From Paenibacillus sp. J45TS6 (GTDB lineage Bacteria; Bacillota; Bacilli; Paenibacillales; Paenibacillaceae), in NCBI RefSeq assembly GCF_018403285.1, contig NZ_BOSJ01000015.1:1-64000 (forward strand): 64,000 nucleotides of DNA, written 5' to 3'. Positions 27,560-35,169 of the stretch are shown piece after piece. Below the pieces are notes generated by a model. It saw only the letters and a list, made by a program, of their open reading frames with translations. It searched no databases and was not told the DNA's origin. The position numbers and the translations under genes were made by a program. Every line of letters starts with the position of its first letter. The stretch's first letter is position 1.

Positions 27560-27577
27560 ATACTCCGTGTGGAGTAT
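27560..27577 (-). promoter_or_regulatory. Perfect inverted repeat, likely operator of the RHH regulator
   Basis: ATACTCCGTGTGGAGTAT: seven-base perfect arms with a GTGT centre. It begins about a dozen bases past the -10 box, over the expected transcription start region, a classic repressor position. RHH proteins bind such repeats as dimers or tetramers. Confidence 0.7.
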
Positions 27578-27588
27578 GTATACCTTAT

Positions 27589-27617
27589 TTTATAACATTT
27601 AATTCCATTATATTCAA
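27589..27617 (-). promoter_or_regulatory. Sigma-A-type promoter of the RHH-exporter operon
   Basis: On the minus strand, -35 TTGAAT (27612-27617) and -10 TATAAA (27589-27594) are separated by 17 bp, ahead of the operator and the regulator gene. Confidence 0.65.
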
Positions 27618-27642
27618 TCATTTTATTTTTTGAATATAAAAA

Positions 27643-27670
27643 GAAAAAGTCTGCTTCAACGAAGCAGACT
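27643..27670 (-). terminator. Intrinsic terminator of mutY
   Basis: AGTCTGCTTC/GAAGCAGACT with a three-base loop, followed on the minus strand by TTTTTC. Confidence 0.85.
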
Positions 27671-27692
27671 TAGCGTAAGAAATATTTGTATT

Positions 27693-28838
27693 TTATAAGG
27701 CAAAATGTTCTTTAAGCAGTTTTAGGAATACATTCGGAAACGCCATGGTTTCCATATCGTTTGGCCCGATCCACTTATATACATATCCTTCGGTCTTATA
27801 AGTTTCGACCTGTTCTGCCACCATAGCAGGGCTTACCATGTGATCTGCTTGTTCACAGCGATACACTTGAAGATTCCAATGAATATGACTAAACGTATGT
27901 TCAGCAATCTTCCAGAACTCTTTCGGATTTATTGCGTAACCCTCTTCTAGTAGATGACCTTTCATCATGTCCATAGCTGGCTCATCCGGTACCTGTGAAG
28001 CAAGTCCGCCTGGCTCAGAAGCAAGTACATGCGGCAGCTCCCACATTCTAGCAAGCAGCCCGGTTTGCGGACGCTGACGAACGAGAATCTTACCTTCGTT
28101 TATTGATGTTCCTGTAACCAAGGCTGCAATACGCTGCTCTGGGCGAGGTGGTTTCGCTTTCTTCTTCACAGGCAAAGTATCTTCTCTGCCTTCGATCCGG
28201 CCTTTGCACATCTCCATCACAGGACAAGTCAGACAATGCGGTGATTTCGGTGTACATACAAGGGCGCCTAGTTCCATCAGCGCTTGATTAAAGTCACCTG
28301 CTCGTCCTTGCGGAATGAGCTCCGCTGCCAAAGTCTCCATTTTGACCCGAGTACTGCCTTTCATAATATCGTCTTCAATTAAGAAGTACCGCGACAATAC
28401 CCGCATAACATTTCCATCCACGGCAGGCTCAGGCTGATTAAAAGCAATGCTGAGAATTGCACCCGCTGTATACGGACCTACTCCCTTGAGGTTAAAGACA
28501 GCATCCTTTTCATTAGGCACCTCTCCCCCATGGAGCTCAAGGACTTGCTTTGCTGCCGCTTGAAGGTTTCGTGCACGTGAATAATAACCAAGCCCTTCCC
28601 AGAGCTTCAGTACATCTTCCTCTGGCGCTTCGGCCAGATCCGTCAAAGTCGGAAAGCGAGTAATGAACCGTTCAAAATAAGGCTTAACGGTTTCTACCCT
28701 GGTTTGTTGAAGCATAATTTCAGATACCCAAATATAATAAGGGTTGCGATGGCGACGCCAAGGCAAATCCCGTTTATTCTGCATATACCAATTCAGCAGC
28801 TCAGTGCTGAAATATTGTTTTGCCATACGTTGATCCAT
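27693..28838 (-). CDS. mutY: A/G-specific adenine glycosylase MutY
   Basis: A 381-residue glycosylase that removes adenine mispaired with 8-oxoguanine, preventing G-to-T changes. Elements: VSEIMLQQTRV (catalytic Glu region), helix-hairpin-helix LKGVGPYTAGAILSIAF, catalytic Asp in EPAVDGNVMRVL, the 4Fe-4S motif CTPKSPHCLTCPVMEMC (CX6CX2CX5C), then a C-terminal NUDIX-like domain from about 235 that senses 8-oxoG (RPQTGLLARMWELPHV). It follows acpS by 48 bp on the same strand and ends at a strong terminator. Confidence 0.95.
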   Translation of the reverse strand: MDQRMAKQYFSTELLNWYMQNKRDLPWRRHRNPYYIWVSEIMLQQTRVETVKPYFERFITRFPTLTDLAEAPEEDVLKLWEGLGYYSRARNLQAAAKQVLELHGGEVPNEKDAVFNLKGVGPYTAGAILSIAFNQPEPAVDGNVMRVLSRYFLIEDDIMKGSTRVKMETLAAELIPQGRAGDFNQALMELGALVCTPKSPHCLTCPVMEMCKGRIEGREDTLPVKKKAKPPRPEQRIAALVTGTSINEGKILVRQRPQTGLLARMWELPHVLASEPGGLASQVPDEPAMDMMKGHLLEEGYAINPKEFWKIAEHTFSHIHWNLQVYRCEQADHMVSPAMVAEQVETYKTEGYVYKWIGPNDMETMAFPNVFLKLLKEHFAL

Positions 28839-28886
28839 TTCCTGTTTGTTCTCCCATCCTTGTTTCTACATCTATAGTAAGCTGCA

Positions 28887-29294
28887 TTATTCTGCCGCTT
28901 TTTCTATTCGTTCTACGATCGCAAAAGCTGCGGCTACAGCGGGTTGATGTGAAATACTCAGATGAATAAGATACTCCTGTTCCCCGGTGAGATCAAGACG
29001 CTGCCAAGCATCCTCAGTTAATGAAACGATAGGTTTCCCCTTCTCATCAGGCAAAATTTCGAGATCTTGAAATCCAATCGTTTTTCCTATTCCGCAGCCA
29101 AATGCTTTTGTTATGGCTTCTTTAGCAGCAAAACGTCCCGAGACATAAGCCAGCTCATTTTTATTTCTTATAAAAAGAAGATCCTGCTCTTTTTTGGTCA
29201 GAAGCCTGTTAATAAAGGAAGTCCTTCGATCACTTTCTAAAATACGCCGAATTCGCTTCGTTTCCAGTACATCATTGCCGATTCCATAGATCAT
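28887..29294 (-). CDS. acpS: Holo-[acyl-carrier-protein] synthase
   Basis: A 135-residue AcpS, transferring 4'-phosphopantetheine from CoA to acyl carrier protein for fatty acid synthesis. Signatures: MIYGIGNDVLETKRIRRIL with the Mg-binding Asp, RFAAKEAITKAFGCGIG with the second acidic ligand, and HLSISHQPAVAAAFAIVE at the end. GGGTGGTG lies ahead of the ATG. It leads a likely two-gene unit with mutY. The nadE gene upstream is separated by a terminator. Confidence 0.95.
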   Translation of the reverse strand: MIYGIGNDVLETKRIRRILESDRRTSFINRLLTKKEQDLLFIRNKNELAYVSGRFAAKEAITKAFGCGIGKTIGFQDLEILPDEKGKPIVSLTEDAWQRLDLTGEQEYLIHLSISHQPAVAAAFAIVERIEKAAE

Positions 29295-29373
29295 CTGAGA
29301 TCACCACCCTTCTATATTAGGTCCAATCTATTGTAACAGTCTGACTCACGAGAATCTATGTTCTAGAGATGAC

Positions 29374-29413
29374 AAAAACCCCCGTTTCCGGCATAAGCCA
29401 GAAATAACGGGGG
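29374..29413 (-). terminator. Intrinsic terminator of nadE
   Basis: CCCCCGTT ... AACGGGGG outer stem with an inner GGC/GCC pair block and T5 on the minus strand. Confidence 0.9.
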
Positions 29414-29458
29414 CAACATATACGTAAGACACTCCGTATCGTAATTATTCGTAATGTA

Positions 29459-30268
29459 TTAAATACCTGGAATCGCGTTACGTTTATGGCCAGTACGTCG
29501 ATAAGCTGCTTCGAGCTTCTCTTTTGCTTCAGCAGGAATTTCTTTTCCTTCCAGATAGTCGCTGTTATCCTCATAGGAAATTCCGAGTTCATCCTCATCT
29601 GTTTGGCCTTCCCATAGTCCTGCTGTAGGTGCCTTATTAATAATTTCATCAGGTACACCAATATGAGCAGCAACCTGGCGAATCTGACGTTTATTCAGAC
29701 TGGATAGCGGAGTGATGTCAACTGCACCATCTCCCCATTTTGTATAGAAGCCGGTAATCGCCTCTGACGCATGATCTGTACCCACAACGAGCAGATTCAT
29801 TTCGAAAGATAATGCATATTGCATGACCATCCGTGTTCTAGCTTTTACATTTCCTTTGCCCTGCGGTGACATATGACGAGACATCCCCATATTTTTGAAA
29901 CCATGCTCCACTTCAAGTGCGATTTCATTTACTGCTTCTTCAATATTCGTTTCCACTGTATATTTAAGGTCAAATGCTTTCGCTGTAGCATAACTATGTT
30001 CAATATCCGATTGTTCACCGTAAGGTTGAAATACGCCGAGCGTTTTGTATTCTTCCCCTGTTTCCTTCGTGAGTTCGTCAGTAGCTTGTTTACATAGTCC
30101 AGCTGCAACTGCACTATCAAGTCCGCCGCTAATCGCAATGAGAAGTCCCTTCGTATGTGATTGTTTTACATAGTCCTTCAGAAAATCCACACGTTTACGA
30201 ACTTCTTCTTCCGGATTAATGCTTTTCTTCACTTTTAATTCAGCAATGATCTGTTCTTGTAAACTCAT
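29459..30268 (-). CDS. nadE: Ammonia-dependent NAD+ synthetase
   Basis: A 269-residue NadE that amidates nicotinic acid adenine dinucleotide with ATP and ammonia, last step of NAD synthesis. The PP-loop is ISGGLDSAVAAGL; other blocks are KGNVKARTRMVMQYA, VGTDHASEAITGFYTKWGDGAVDI, PLSSLNKRQIRQVA and PTAGLWEGQTDEDELGISYE. GAGGTG lies six bases before the ATG at 30268; an ORF extension to 30325 overlaps the next gene's terminator and is rejected. The length and lack of a glutaminase domain indicate the ammonia-dependent type, as in Bacillus subtilis. Confidence 0.95.
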   Translation of the reverse strand: MSLQEQIIAELKVKKSINPEEEVRKRVDFLKDYVKQSHTKGLLIAISGGLDSAVAAGLCKQATDELTKETGEEYKTLGVFQPYGEQSDIEHSYATAKAFDLKYTVETNIEEAVNEIALEVEHGFKNMGMSRHMSPQGKGNVKARTRMVMQYALSFEMNLLVVGTDHASEAITGFYTKWGDGAVDITPLSSLNKRQIRQVAAHIGVPDEIINKAPTAGLWEGQTDEDELGISYEDNSDYLEGKEIPAEAKEKLEAAYRRTGHKRNAIPGI

Positions 30269-30319
30269 CATCCACACCTCGGTTTCTCCATGATATTTAT
30301 AGGCAATAAGAAAAGAAAA

Positions 30320-30371
30320 AGCCAAAACGCCCCAAGCGCATTCGGGTTTTAACCGAAAACCTAGGGGCGTT
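30320..30371 (-). terminator. Intrinsic terminator of the bacilliredoxin gene
   Basis: AACGCCCC (30326-30333) pairs with GGGGCGTT (30364-30371), with an inner CGGTT/AACCCG arm; the minus-strand tail is TTGGCTTTTTC. Confidence 0.65.
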
Positions 30372-30381
30372 ATGTAACTGA

Positions 30382-30816
30382 CTATTTGCAGTAACGATTA
30401 AAAGCGTCTGTCAGATCAGCTGCAATCTCTTCTGCAGAACGGTTTTCCACCTGATGACGTTCGATAAAGTGTACAAGTTCCCCATCCTTGAGCAGGGCTA
30501 TAGAAGGAGATGATGGTGGGTACGGAGCAAAAAACTCACGCGCTTTTGCAGTTGCTTCCTTATCTTGACCTGCAAACACGGTGAATAAGTGATCCGGTTT
30601 CACCTCGTTTTCCAGTGCTTTAGCAACTCCTGGACGTGCCTGACCTGCTGCGCATCCGCATACAGAATTGACAACGACCAGTGTTGTTCCTTTTGCTTCT
30701 GGCAAATTCGCTTCTACTTCTTCAGCAGTGCGAAGTTCCTTTATACCAAGGTTTGTAAGTTCATCCCTCATTGGCTGAACCATATCTCTCATGTATTGAT
30801 CAAAAGACATAGACAT
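30382..30816 (-). CDS. Bacilliredoxin (BrxA/BrxB family)
   Basis: A 144-residue thioredoxin-fold protein of the YphP/YqiW family. It removes bacillithiol from S-bacillithiolated proteins after oxidative stress. The family redox motif CGC is at residues 53-55 in NSVCGCAAGQARPGVA; ending AFNRYCK also carries the family's near-terminal Cys. Other conserved blocks: MSMSFDQYMRDMVQPMRDELT and FAPYPPSSPSIALLKDGELVHFIERH. Its presence implies that the host makes bacillithiol. Single gene with its own terminator; the spore-peptide gene lies upstream on the same strand. Confidence 0.93.
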   Translation of the reverse strand: MSMSFDQYMRDMVQPMRDELTNLGIKELRTAEEVEANLPEAKGTTLVVVNSVCGCAAGQARPGVAKALENEVKPDHLFTVFAGQDKEATAKAREFFAPYPPSSPSIALLKDGELVHFIERHQVENRSAEEIAADLTDAFNRYCK

Positions 30817-30975
30817 GTTTTATTCACTCCTTATGAATATCTGTATATTAGATTAATCACTGTAAAAATCGATGCTAACCTTATTATACATTCATAAGTT
30901 GTGAACGCAAGGGAGGATGAACGCTCATCAAACAGATGGATCCCCTTCATAGATACACAAGGATTTGAATCTTTT

Positions 30976-30991
30976 TGCAACCTAGGTTGCA
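30976..30991. repeat. 16-bp perfect palindrome over the sspM-like stop codon
   Basis: TGCAACCTAGGTTGCA contains the TAG stop of the SspM-like gene. There is no T-tract on the minus strand, so it is not a typical terminator, though a T5 lies on its left on the plus strand. Confidence 0.5.
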
Positions 30992-31098
30992 GGGAAATTG
31001 TCACCTTGCAGCTTCTTGTCAGTTACTTGACCTTTAGAATGGCTCTTTTTGTTGGATTCCTTTTGAAGCTGTTGTTGTTTAGAATCATTTTTTGACAC
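30982..31098 (-). CDS. sspM: SspM-like small acid-soluble spore peptide
   Basis: A 38-codon gene. Translation starts at GTG (31098) with GGAGGG eight bases upstream. The product is very polar (Lys, Gln, Ser, Asn rich) and ends TDKKLQGDNFPAT, which closely parallels the Bacillus SspM ending (DKKLGGPNRPST in memory). SspM is a minor small acid-soluble protein made in the forespore. The Lys/Gln-rich N-terminal half, lack of Cys and small size agree. It lies alone between the bacilliredoxin gene and the KinB-like kinase. The symbol rests on the C-terminal motif and size; expression in the forespore is inference, and I did not recognise a sigma-G promoter with certainty. Confidence 0.65.
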   Translation of the reverse strand: MSKNDSKQQQLQKESNKKSHSKGQVTDKKLQGDNFPAT

Positions 31099-31278
31099 AG
31101 GGAATCCCTCCTCTCTTCGTCACAAAGTTATCTATTATGCTTAAGCCACACACCTAAAGCATGATGGCAAACTTATTATGACTCTGAATAAGGATTTTTA
31201 TCCCCTCTTAACTTATGCCCCTAAGTTCTTATGTATTGATACACGAATCTGCCCTTGATTAAACAGGCCGCCATTTTA

Positions 31279-32970
31279 TTAATTTTTAAAAATCACATGA
31301 AAAGTAGTGCCTATCCCTTCTTCGGATTCGATTCTGATGATTGCATTATGTCTTTCGGCGATGCCTTGGCATAAAGATAAACCAAGTCCCGTTCCTTCTG
31401 ATTTGGTTGTAAAGAATGGTTCGAAGAGTTTATTTTGCGTTTCAAGGGGAATCCCTTGGCCGCTGTCACTTACACTGAGTCTCACATCACCCTCGTCCAA
31501 TGCCGTACTAATGATCAGCGTTCCTTTATTCCCCATCGCTTCCATTCCGTTTCGTGCCAAGTTCAGTATCAGCTGCTTAATCTCCTTTGGATCAACAAAT
31601 TTGCTTGGAATATCGTCATCTAATGTAACTTCTATGGTTTGACCTCTCATGTTCGCATCTGCGAGCAGTAAAGGGGTCAGCTCCTTAATGATATGATGGA
31701 GATGAACTTCTTCTTTTTCAGAAGCATGATTCTGAGCTAAAGAAAGAAAGTCATTAATAATACTGTTTGCACGATCTAATTCATCCATCACAATATGGTA
31801 ATAATGATCAAGAGACCGGGGACTCTTCTCCCTAAGCAGCTGAAGAAATCCTCTGACTACAGCCATTGGATTACGCACCTCATGTGTAATACTGGCTGCC
31901 ATTTGACCGACAACACCAAGCCTTTCTACATGGGCAAGCTCATTTCGAAGTTTCTCCAGTTCCGTTATATCCTGAAGAACCATTGATGATCCGATCATTC
32001 TTCCACTAATCGGGTTTTTAACGGGAGATATGGTAGTGAAATAGGTGTTAGTTCCTACTCTCAGGTACTCAGAGGTGATCTCACCGGTTTGGCTTGCACT
32101 CCGAATTCGCTCGGTTACACGCAGTCCATGTTCAATACCAATGATGGCTTCAATTCGCCTTCCAATCATTTCTTCAGGGGAATTCGGCATAAATTCCTTC
32201 GTCTTCATCTGAGTAAGCATTCGTGTATTGGCATTGACAATATTCCCTTCGATGTCAAATGCAACCACCGACACAGGTACGGTATTTAATAAATGTTCAT
32301 TCATATCTAATTGATGACGATATTCTTTCCAGCGTATTTCAAGTTCAGCAGCAAAGCTGTGATACACCAAAATTTTTTCCATTAAATGAATAGCAGCTAG
32401 AAAGACAAGCAGTGAGGAAAAAATGTATAGCGATGAATAGAGCGCATATTCAATCTGTTCTGTCCGCTCTAAATTATTATATTTCCACAGAACAATTCCA
32501 TAACAAGGAATCGTGTAAGCAAACCAAATCATCGTAAATATTTTCTTTTTACTGGATAGACTTGCTTTTTTAAAATATTTTACGAACAATAACATAATAG
32601 GATAAAGTAAAGCGCCTGATCCTAAAAAGATAGCGGGTTCTGTCCAATAATCGGAGATAAAAGAGAAGGCTAACATCGAGATGATAGAGACTAAAATCCC
32701 AATCGGATAGGATCCGTACAAGATGGATAAGGTGACAGGTATTAAACTTAAGTTCAGATATATCTTATCTAATAAGACAGATGAAAAAAGAAAACATAAA
32801 CAAAGCGTAATAAGACAAGAGAGCAGTAAACTACGCTGGATCTGCACTGACGACGATACTTTTTTCATCTCCTGAAATTCGGTCCCGAGTCGCCCTAAAA
32901 ACAGGAAAAATAAAAGCGGAGTTATACCAGCAAGCAGGACTTGCAACAAAATACCTTTGACCGCTAACAT
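31279..32970 (-). CDS. KinB-like membrane sensor histidine kinase
   Basis: A 563-residue histidine kinase. Residues 1 to about 205 hold six or more membrane helices arranged as in the 5TM-LYT sensors and KinB. A PAS domain follows (about 225-340, VPVSVVAFDIEGNIVNANTRML), then the HisKA box with phospho-acceptor His in SITHEVRNPMAVVRGFLQLL, and the ATPase boxes N (LILNLARNGMEAM), G1 (VSDSGQGIP), F (LFEPFFTTKSEGTGLGLSL). No response regulator gene adjoins it, as expected for kinases feeding the Spo0F-Spo0A phosphorelay. AGGAGG precedes the ATG. Role in sporulation initiation is likely but inferred from architecture. Confidence 0.88.
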   Translation of the reverse strand: MLAVKGILLQVLLAGITPLLFFLFLGRLGTEFQEMKKVSSSVQIQRSLLLSCLITLCLCFLFSSVLLDKIYLNLSLIPVTLSILYGSYPIGILVSIISMLAFSFISDYWTEPAIFLGSGALLYPIMLLFVKYFKKASLSSKKKIFTMIWFAYTIPCYGIVLWKYNNLERTEQIEYALYSSLYIFSSLLVFLAAIHLMEKILVYHSFAAELEIRWKEYRHQLDMNEHLLNTVPVSVVAFDIEGNIVNANTRMLTQMKTKEFMPNSPEEMIGRRIEAIIGIEHGLRVTERIRSASQTGEITSEYLRVGTNTYFTTISPVKNPISGRMIGSSMVLQDITELEKLRNELAHVERLGVVGQMAASITHEVRNPMAVVRGFLQLLREKSPRSLDHYYHIVMDELDRANSIINDFLSLAQNHASEKEEVHLHHIIKELTPLLLADANMRGQTIEVTLDDDIPSKFVDPKEIKQLILNLARNGMEAMGNKGTLIISTALDEGDVRLSVSDSGQGIPLETQNKLFEPFFTTKSEGTGLGLSLCQGIAERHNAIIRIESEEGIGTTFHVIFKN

Positions 32971-33249
32971 GGGCTGTTATTCCTCCTTCGCGCACCGTTA
33001 CCGAAGCACATCCTTATGTAACCTGATTAAAACACAGCAGTCATTATTTTACAATATTTTCTGTGTGTAGATACGCAAGATTACCGATATTCATCAAGTT
33101 CTTTTCTCTTTATTTCAAAATAAACACAAATTACGACATCGTTTCGACTTCATGTCATGGTTCTGATACGATAGATAAGAGACCCACCCTGAGACCTATA
33201 ACAGGGTTTTGAATTCGTAATAAGGTATAGAAAGAGGTTAATTCATACA

Positions 33250-34518
33250 ATGAATGTAAATGTAATTGTGATTGGCGGAGGACCATCCGGTCTTATGGCT
33301 TCTGTTGCAGCGGCGGAACATGGGGCTTCCGTTCTTCTTATAGATAAAGGTAATAAACTTGGACGGAAACTTGGAATTTCCGGCGGTGGACGTTGTAACG
33401 TAACCAATGCCAAAGAACCAGACGAGCTGATCCGCCACATACCAGGAAATGGAAAGTTTTTGTATAGTGCTTTTCAACATATGGATAACAGAGGAATTAT
33501 GCGGTTCTTTGAGGATTTGGGCATTGCTTTAAAAGAAGAAGACAACGGAAGAATGTTCCCGGTATCAGACCGGGCCAAGACGGTAGTGGATGCACTGATC
33601 GGCAAAGCAACCGCTCTCGGGGTAAAGATGTATACAGATACACCCGTGTCCGAAATTGTGTATGAGGATCAGAAGGTTGCTGGGGTGAAACTCGCATCTG
33701 GTAAGATGATTCATTCGGATGCGGTCATTGTCGCGACGGGAGGAAAATCAGTACCTCAAACCGGTTCTACTGGGGATGGATACCCATGGGCTGAAGCTGC
33801 GGGTCATACTATTACAGAGCTATATCCTACTGAGGTGCCTATTGTTTCAGGCGAGCGTTTTATTCAGTCCAAAGAACTGCAAGGCCTGTCTTTATCGGGC
33901 GTTGCCCTCTCGGTTCATGATGCAAAAGATAAAGCCATTATTCGTCATGAAGGAGATATGATATTTACTCATTTCGGCTTGTCAGGACCTGTAGCTCTAC
34001 GATGCAGTCAGTTCATTCGCAAAGTACAGAAGAAAACAGGTTCACATCAGGTAACGATGAAGCTTGATCTCTATCCCTCGAAATCTCTTGGAGAAATGAC
34101 GCAAGAACTAAAGCACAAACTTGAACAGGAACCGAAAAAAGCGATCAAAAACTCGCTGAAGGGAATCGTTCCCGAGCGGCTTATCCCCGTAATCCTGACA
34201 AAGGCAGAGATTGAAGAAGATACGACATATCACCACCTTCCTAAAGGCGCGCTTGAAACCCTTGCGAATTTAATAAAAGGTTTTCCTATTGTCGTAACAG
34301 GAACTCGTTCACTTGCCGAAGCGTTTGTGACGGGAGGCGGAGTAAACTTAAAAGAAATATACCCGAAAACAATGGAATCTAAGCTCATGCAAGGTCTTTA
34401 TTTTTGCGGAGAAATTCTTGATATTCACGGCTACACCGGAGGATATAATATCACCGCTGCCTTCTCCACTGGATACACCGCAGGTAAACACGCTGCAGAA
34501 CAAACTACTGGAGCATAA
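33250..34518 (+). CDS. HI0933/YtfP-type FAD-dependent oxidoreductase
   Basis: A 422-residue flavoprotein of the BaiN/HI0933 family. The dinucleotide-binding start is VIVIGGGPSGLMASVAAAEHG, followed by LIDKGNKLGRKLGISGGGRCNVTN, a family hallmark, ATGGKSVPQTGSTGDGY, and the C-terminal FAD region TGGGVNLKEIYPKTMESKLMQGLYFCGEILDIHGYTGGYNI. Members are found in nearly all bacteria; a few reduce steroid or other double bonds, but the physiological substrate is mostly unknown. AGAGG lies about a dozen bases before the ATG. Single-gene unit with a strong terminator. Confidence 0.9.
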   Translation: MNVNVIVIGGGPSGLMASVAAAEHGASVLLIDKGNKLGRKLGISGGGRCNVTNAKEPDELIRHIPGNGKFLYSAFQHMDNRGIMRFFEDLGIALKEEDNGRMFPVSDRAKTVVDALIGKATALGVKMYTDTPVSEIVYEDQKVAGVKLASGKMIHSDAVIVATGGKSVPQTGSTGDGYPWAEAAGHTITELYPTEVPIVSGERFIQSKELQGLSLSGVALSVHDAKDKAIIRHEGDMIFTHFGLSGPVALRCSQFIRKVQKKTGSHQVTMKLDLYPSKSLGEMTQELKHKLEQEPKKAIKNSLKGIVPERLIPVILTKAEIEEDTTYHHLPKGALETLANLIKGFPIVVTGTRSLAEAFVTGGGVNLKEIYPKTMESKLMQGLYFCGEILDIHGYTGGYNITAAFSTGYTAGKHAAEQTTGA

Positions 34519-34554
34519 GCAGATATAAACGATCTATTAGAGCTATGCACATAC

Positions 34555-34589
34555 AAAAAAGCGATCATTGCGGAATGATCGCTTTTTTT
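34555..34589. terminator. Bidirectional terminator
   Basis: AGCGATCATT/AATGATCGCT with a GCGG loop, A6 on the left and T8 on the right. Serves the flavoprotein gene and the convergent hypothetical gene. Confidence 0.92.
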
Positions 34590-34595
34590 GTATAG

Positions 34596-35003
34596 TCACG
34601 CTTTTACACTACCCGAAAAGCCGCCGTAGGCTGCCCCAAAATCATCATGGTCCGTACTGTAATTACGTTCCTCTTCCAAGAAGTTATCTCCGAAAGGATT
34701 GTCGCTCCGTCCAGATAAATAAGCTTCATCTAAATCTTCATTAACCGTATGGGCCGGAATGGACAGGTATGCGAATTCGGTATCATCTTTAGCATCGAAA
34801 CTTGGAGTAATCCCCTCTCGATTGCCGTTCTCATCCTGTATCTTTCCTTCAAATACTTCGATGATTTCAAGAGCTGTCGTAATGTCCTGTTGCTCTATTT
34901 TTACATCCATAAGACCTGATCCGAGCATTTCTGGTTTATATCCTAGCTCTAGTAACGTTTCAAACGCTCCGCGAGCTTTTGTCTGATCAGGAAACTGAAT
35001 CAT
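34596..35003 (-). CDS. Hypothetical protein with ferredoxin-like N-terminal segment
   Basis: About 135 residues from the ATG at 35003, which has GGAGG 11 bases upstream; in-frame ATG at 35030 and TTG at 35057 have no spaced ribosome-binding site, so the start is uncertain. The first about 65 residues (MIQFPDQTKARGAFETLLELGYKP then VKIEQQDITTALEIIEVFEG) suggest a beta-alpha-beta fold. The rest is acidic and low complexity, ending in Gly/Ser/Ala (FGAAYGGFSGSVKA). I do not recognise the family. Single gene. Confidence 0.65.
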   Translation of the reverse strand: MIQFPDQTKARGAFETLLELGYKPEMLGSGLMDVKIEQQDITTALEIIEVFEGKIQDENGNREGITPSFDAKDDTEFAYLSIPAHTVNEDLDEAYLSGRSDNPFGDNFLEEERNYSTDHDDFGAAYGGFSGSVKA

Positions 35004-35169
35004 GATTGCAGGTTCCTCCACGTCGCTCATCCTCTCTTCATCATATCTAGAATTCAAGAATGCCTGTCACGCTGTTTCTTAGTATGCCGATGTTAGAGTC
35101 TATTTATGAAAGATGAAGAGAAAAATATCTTAGATAGATTATGGAGTTAAAGTACAGATAAATAATTCC

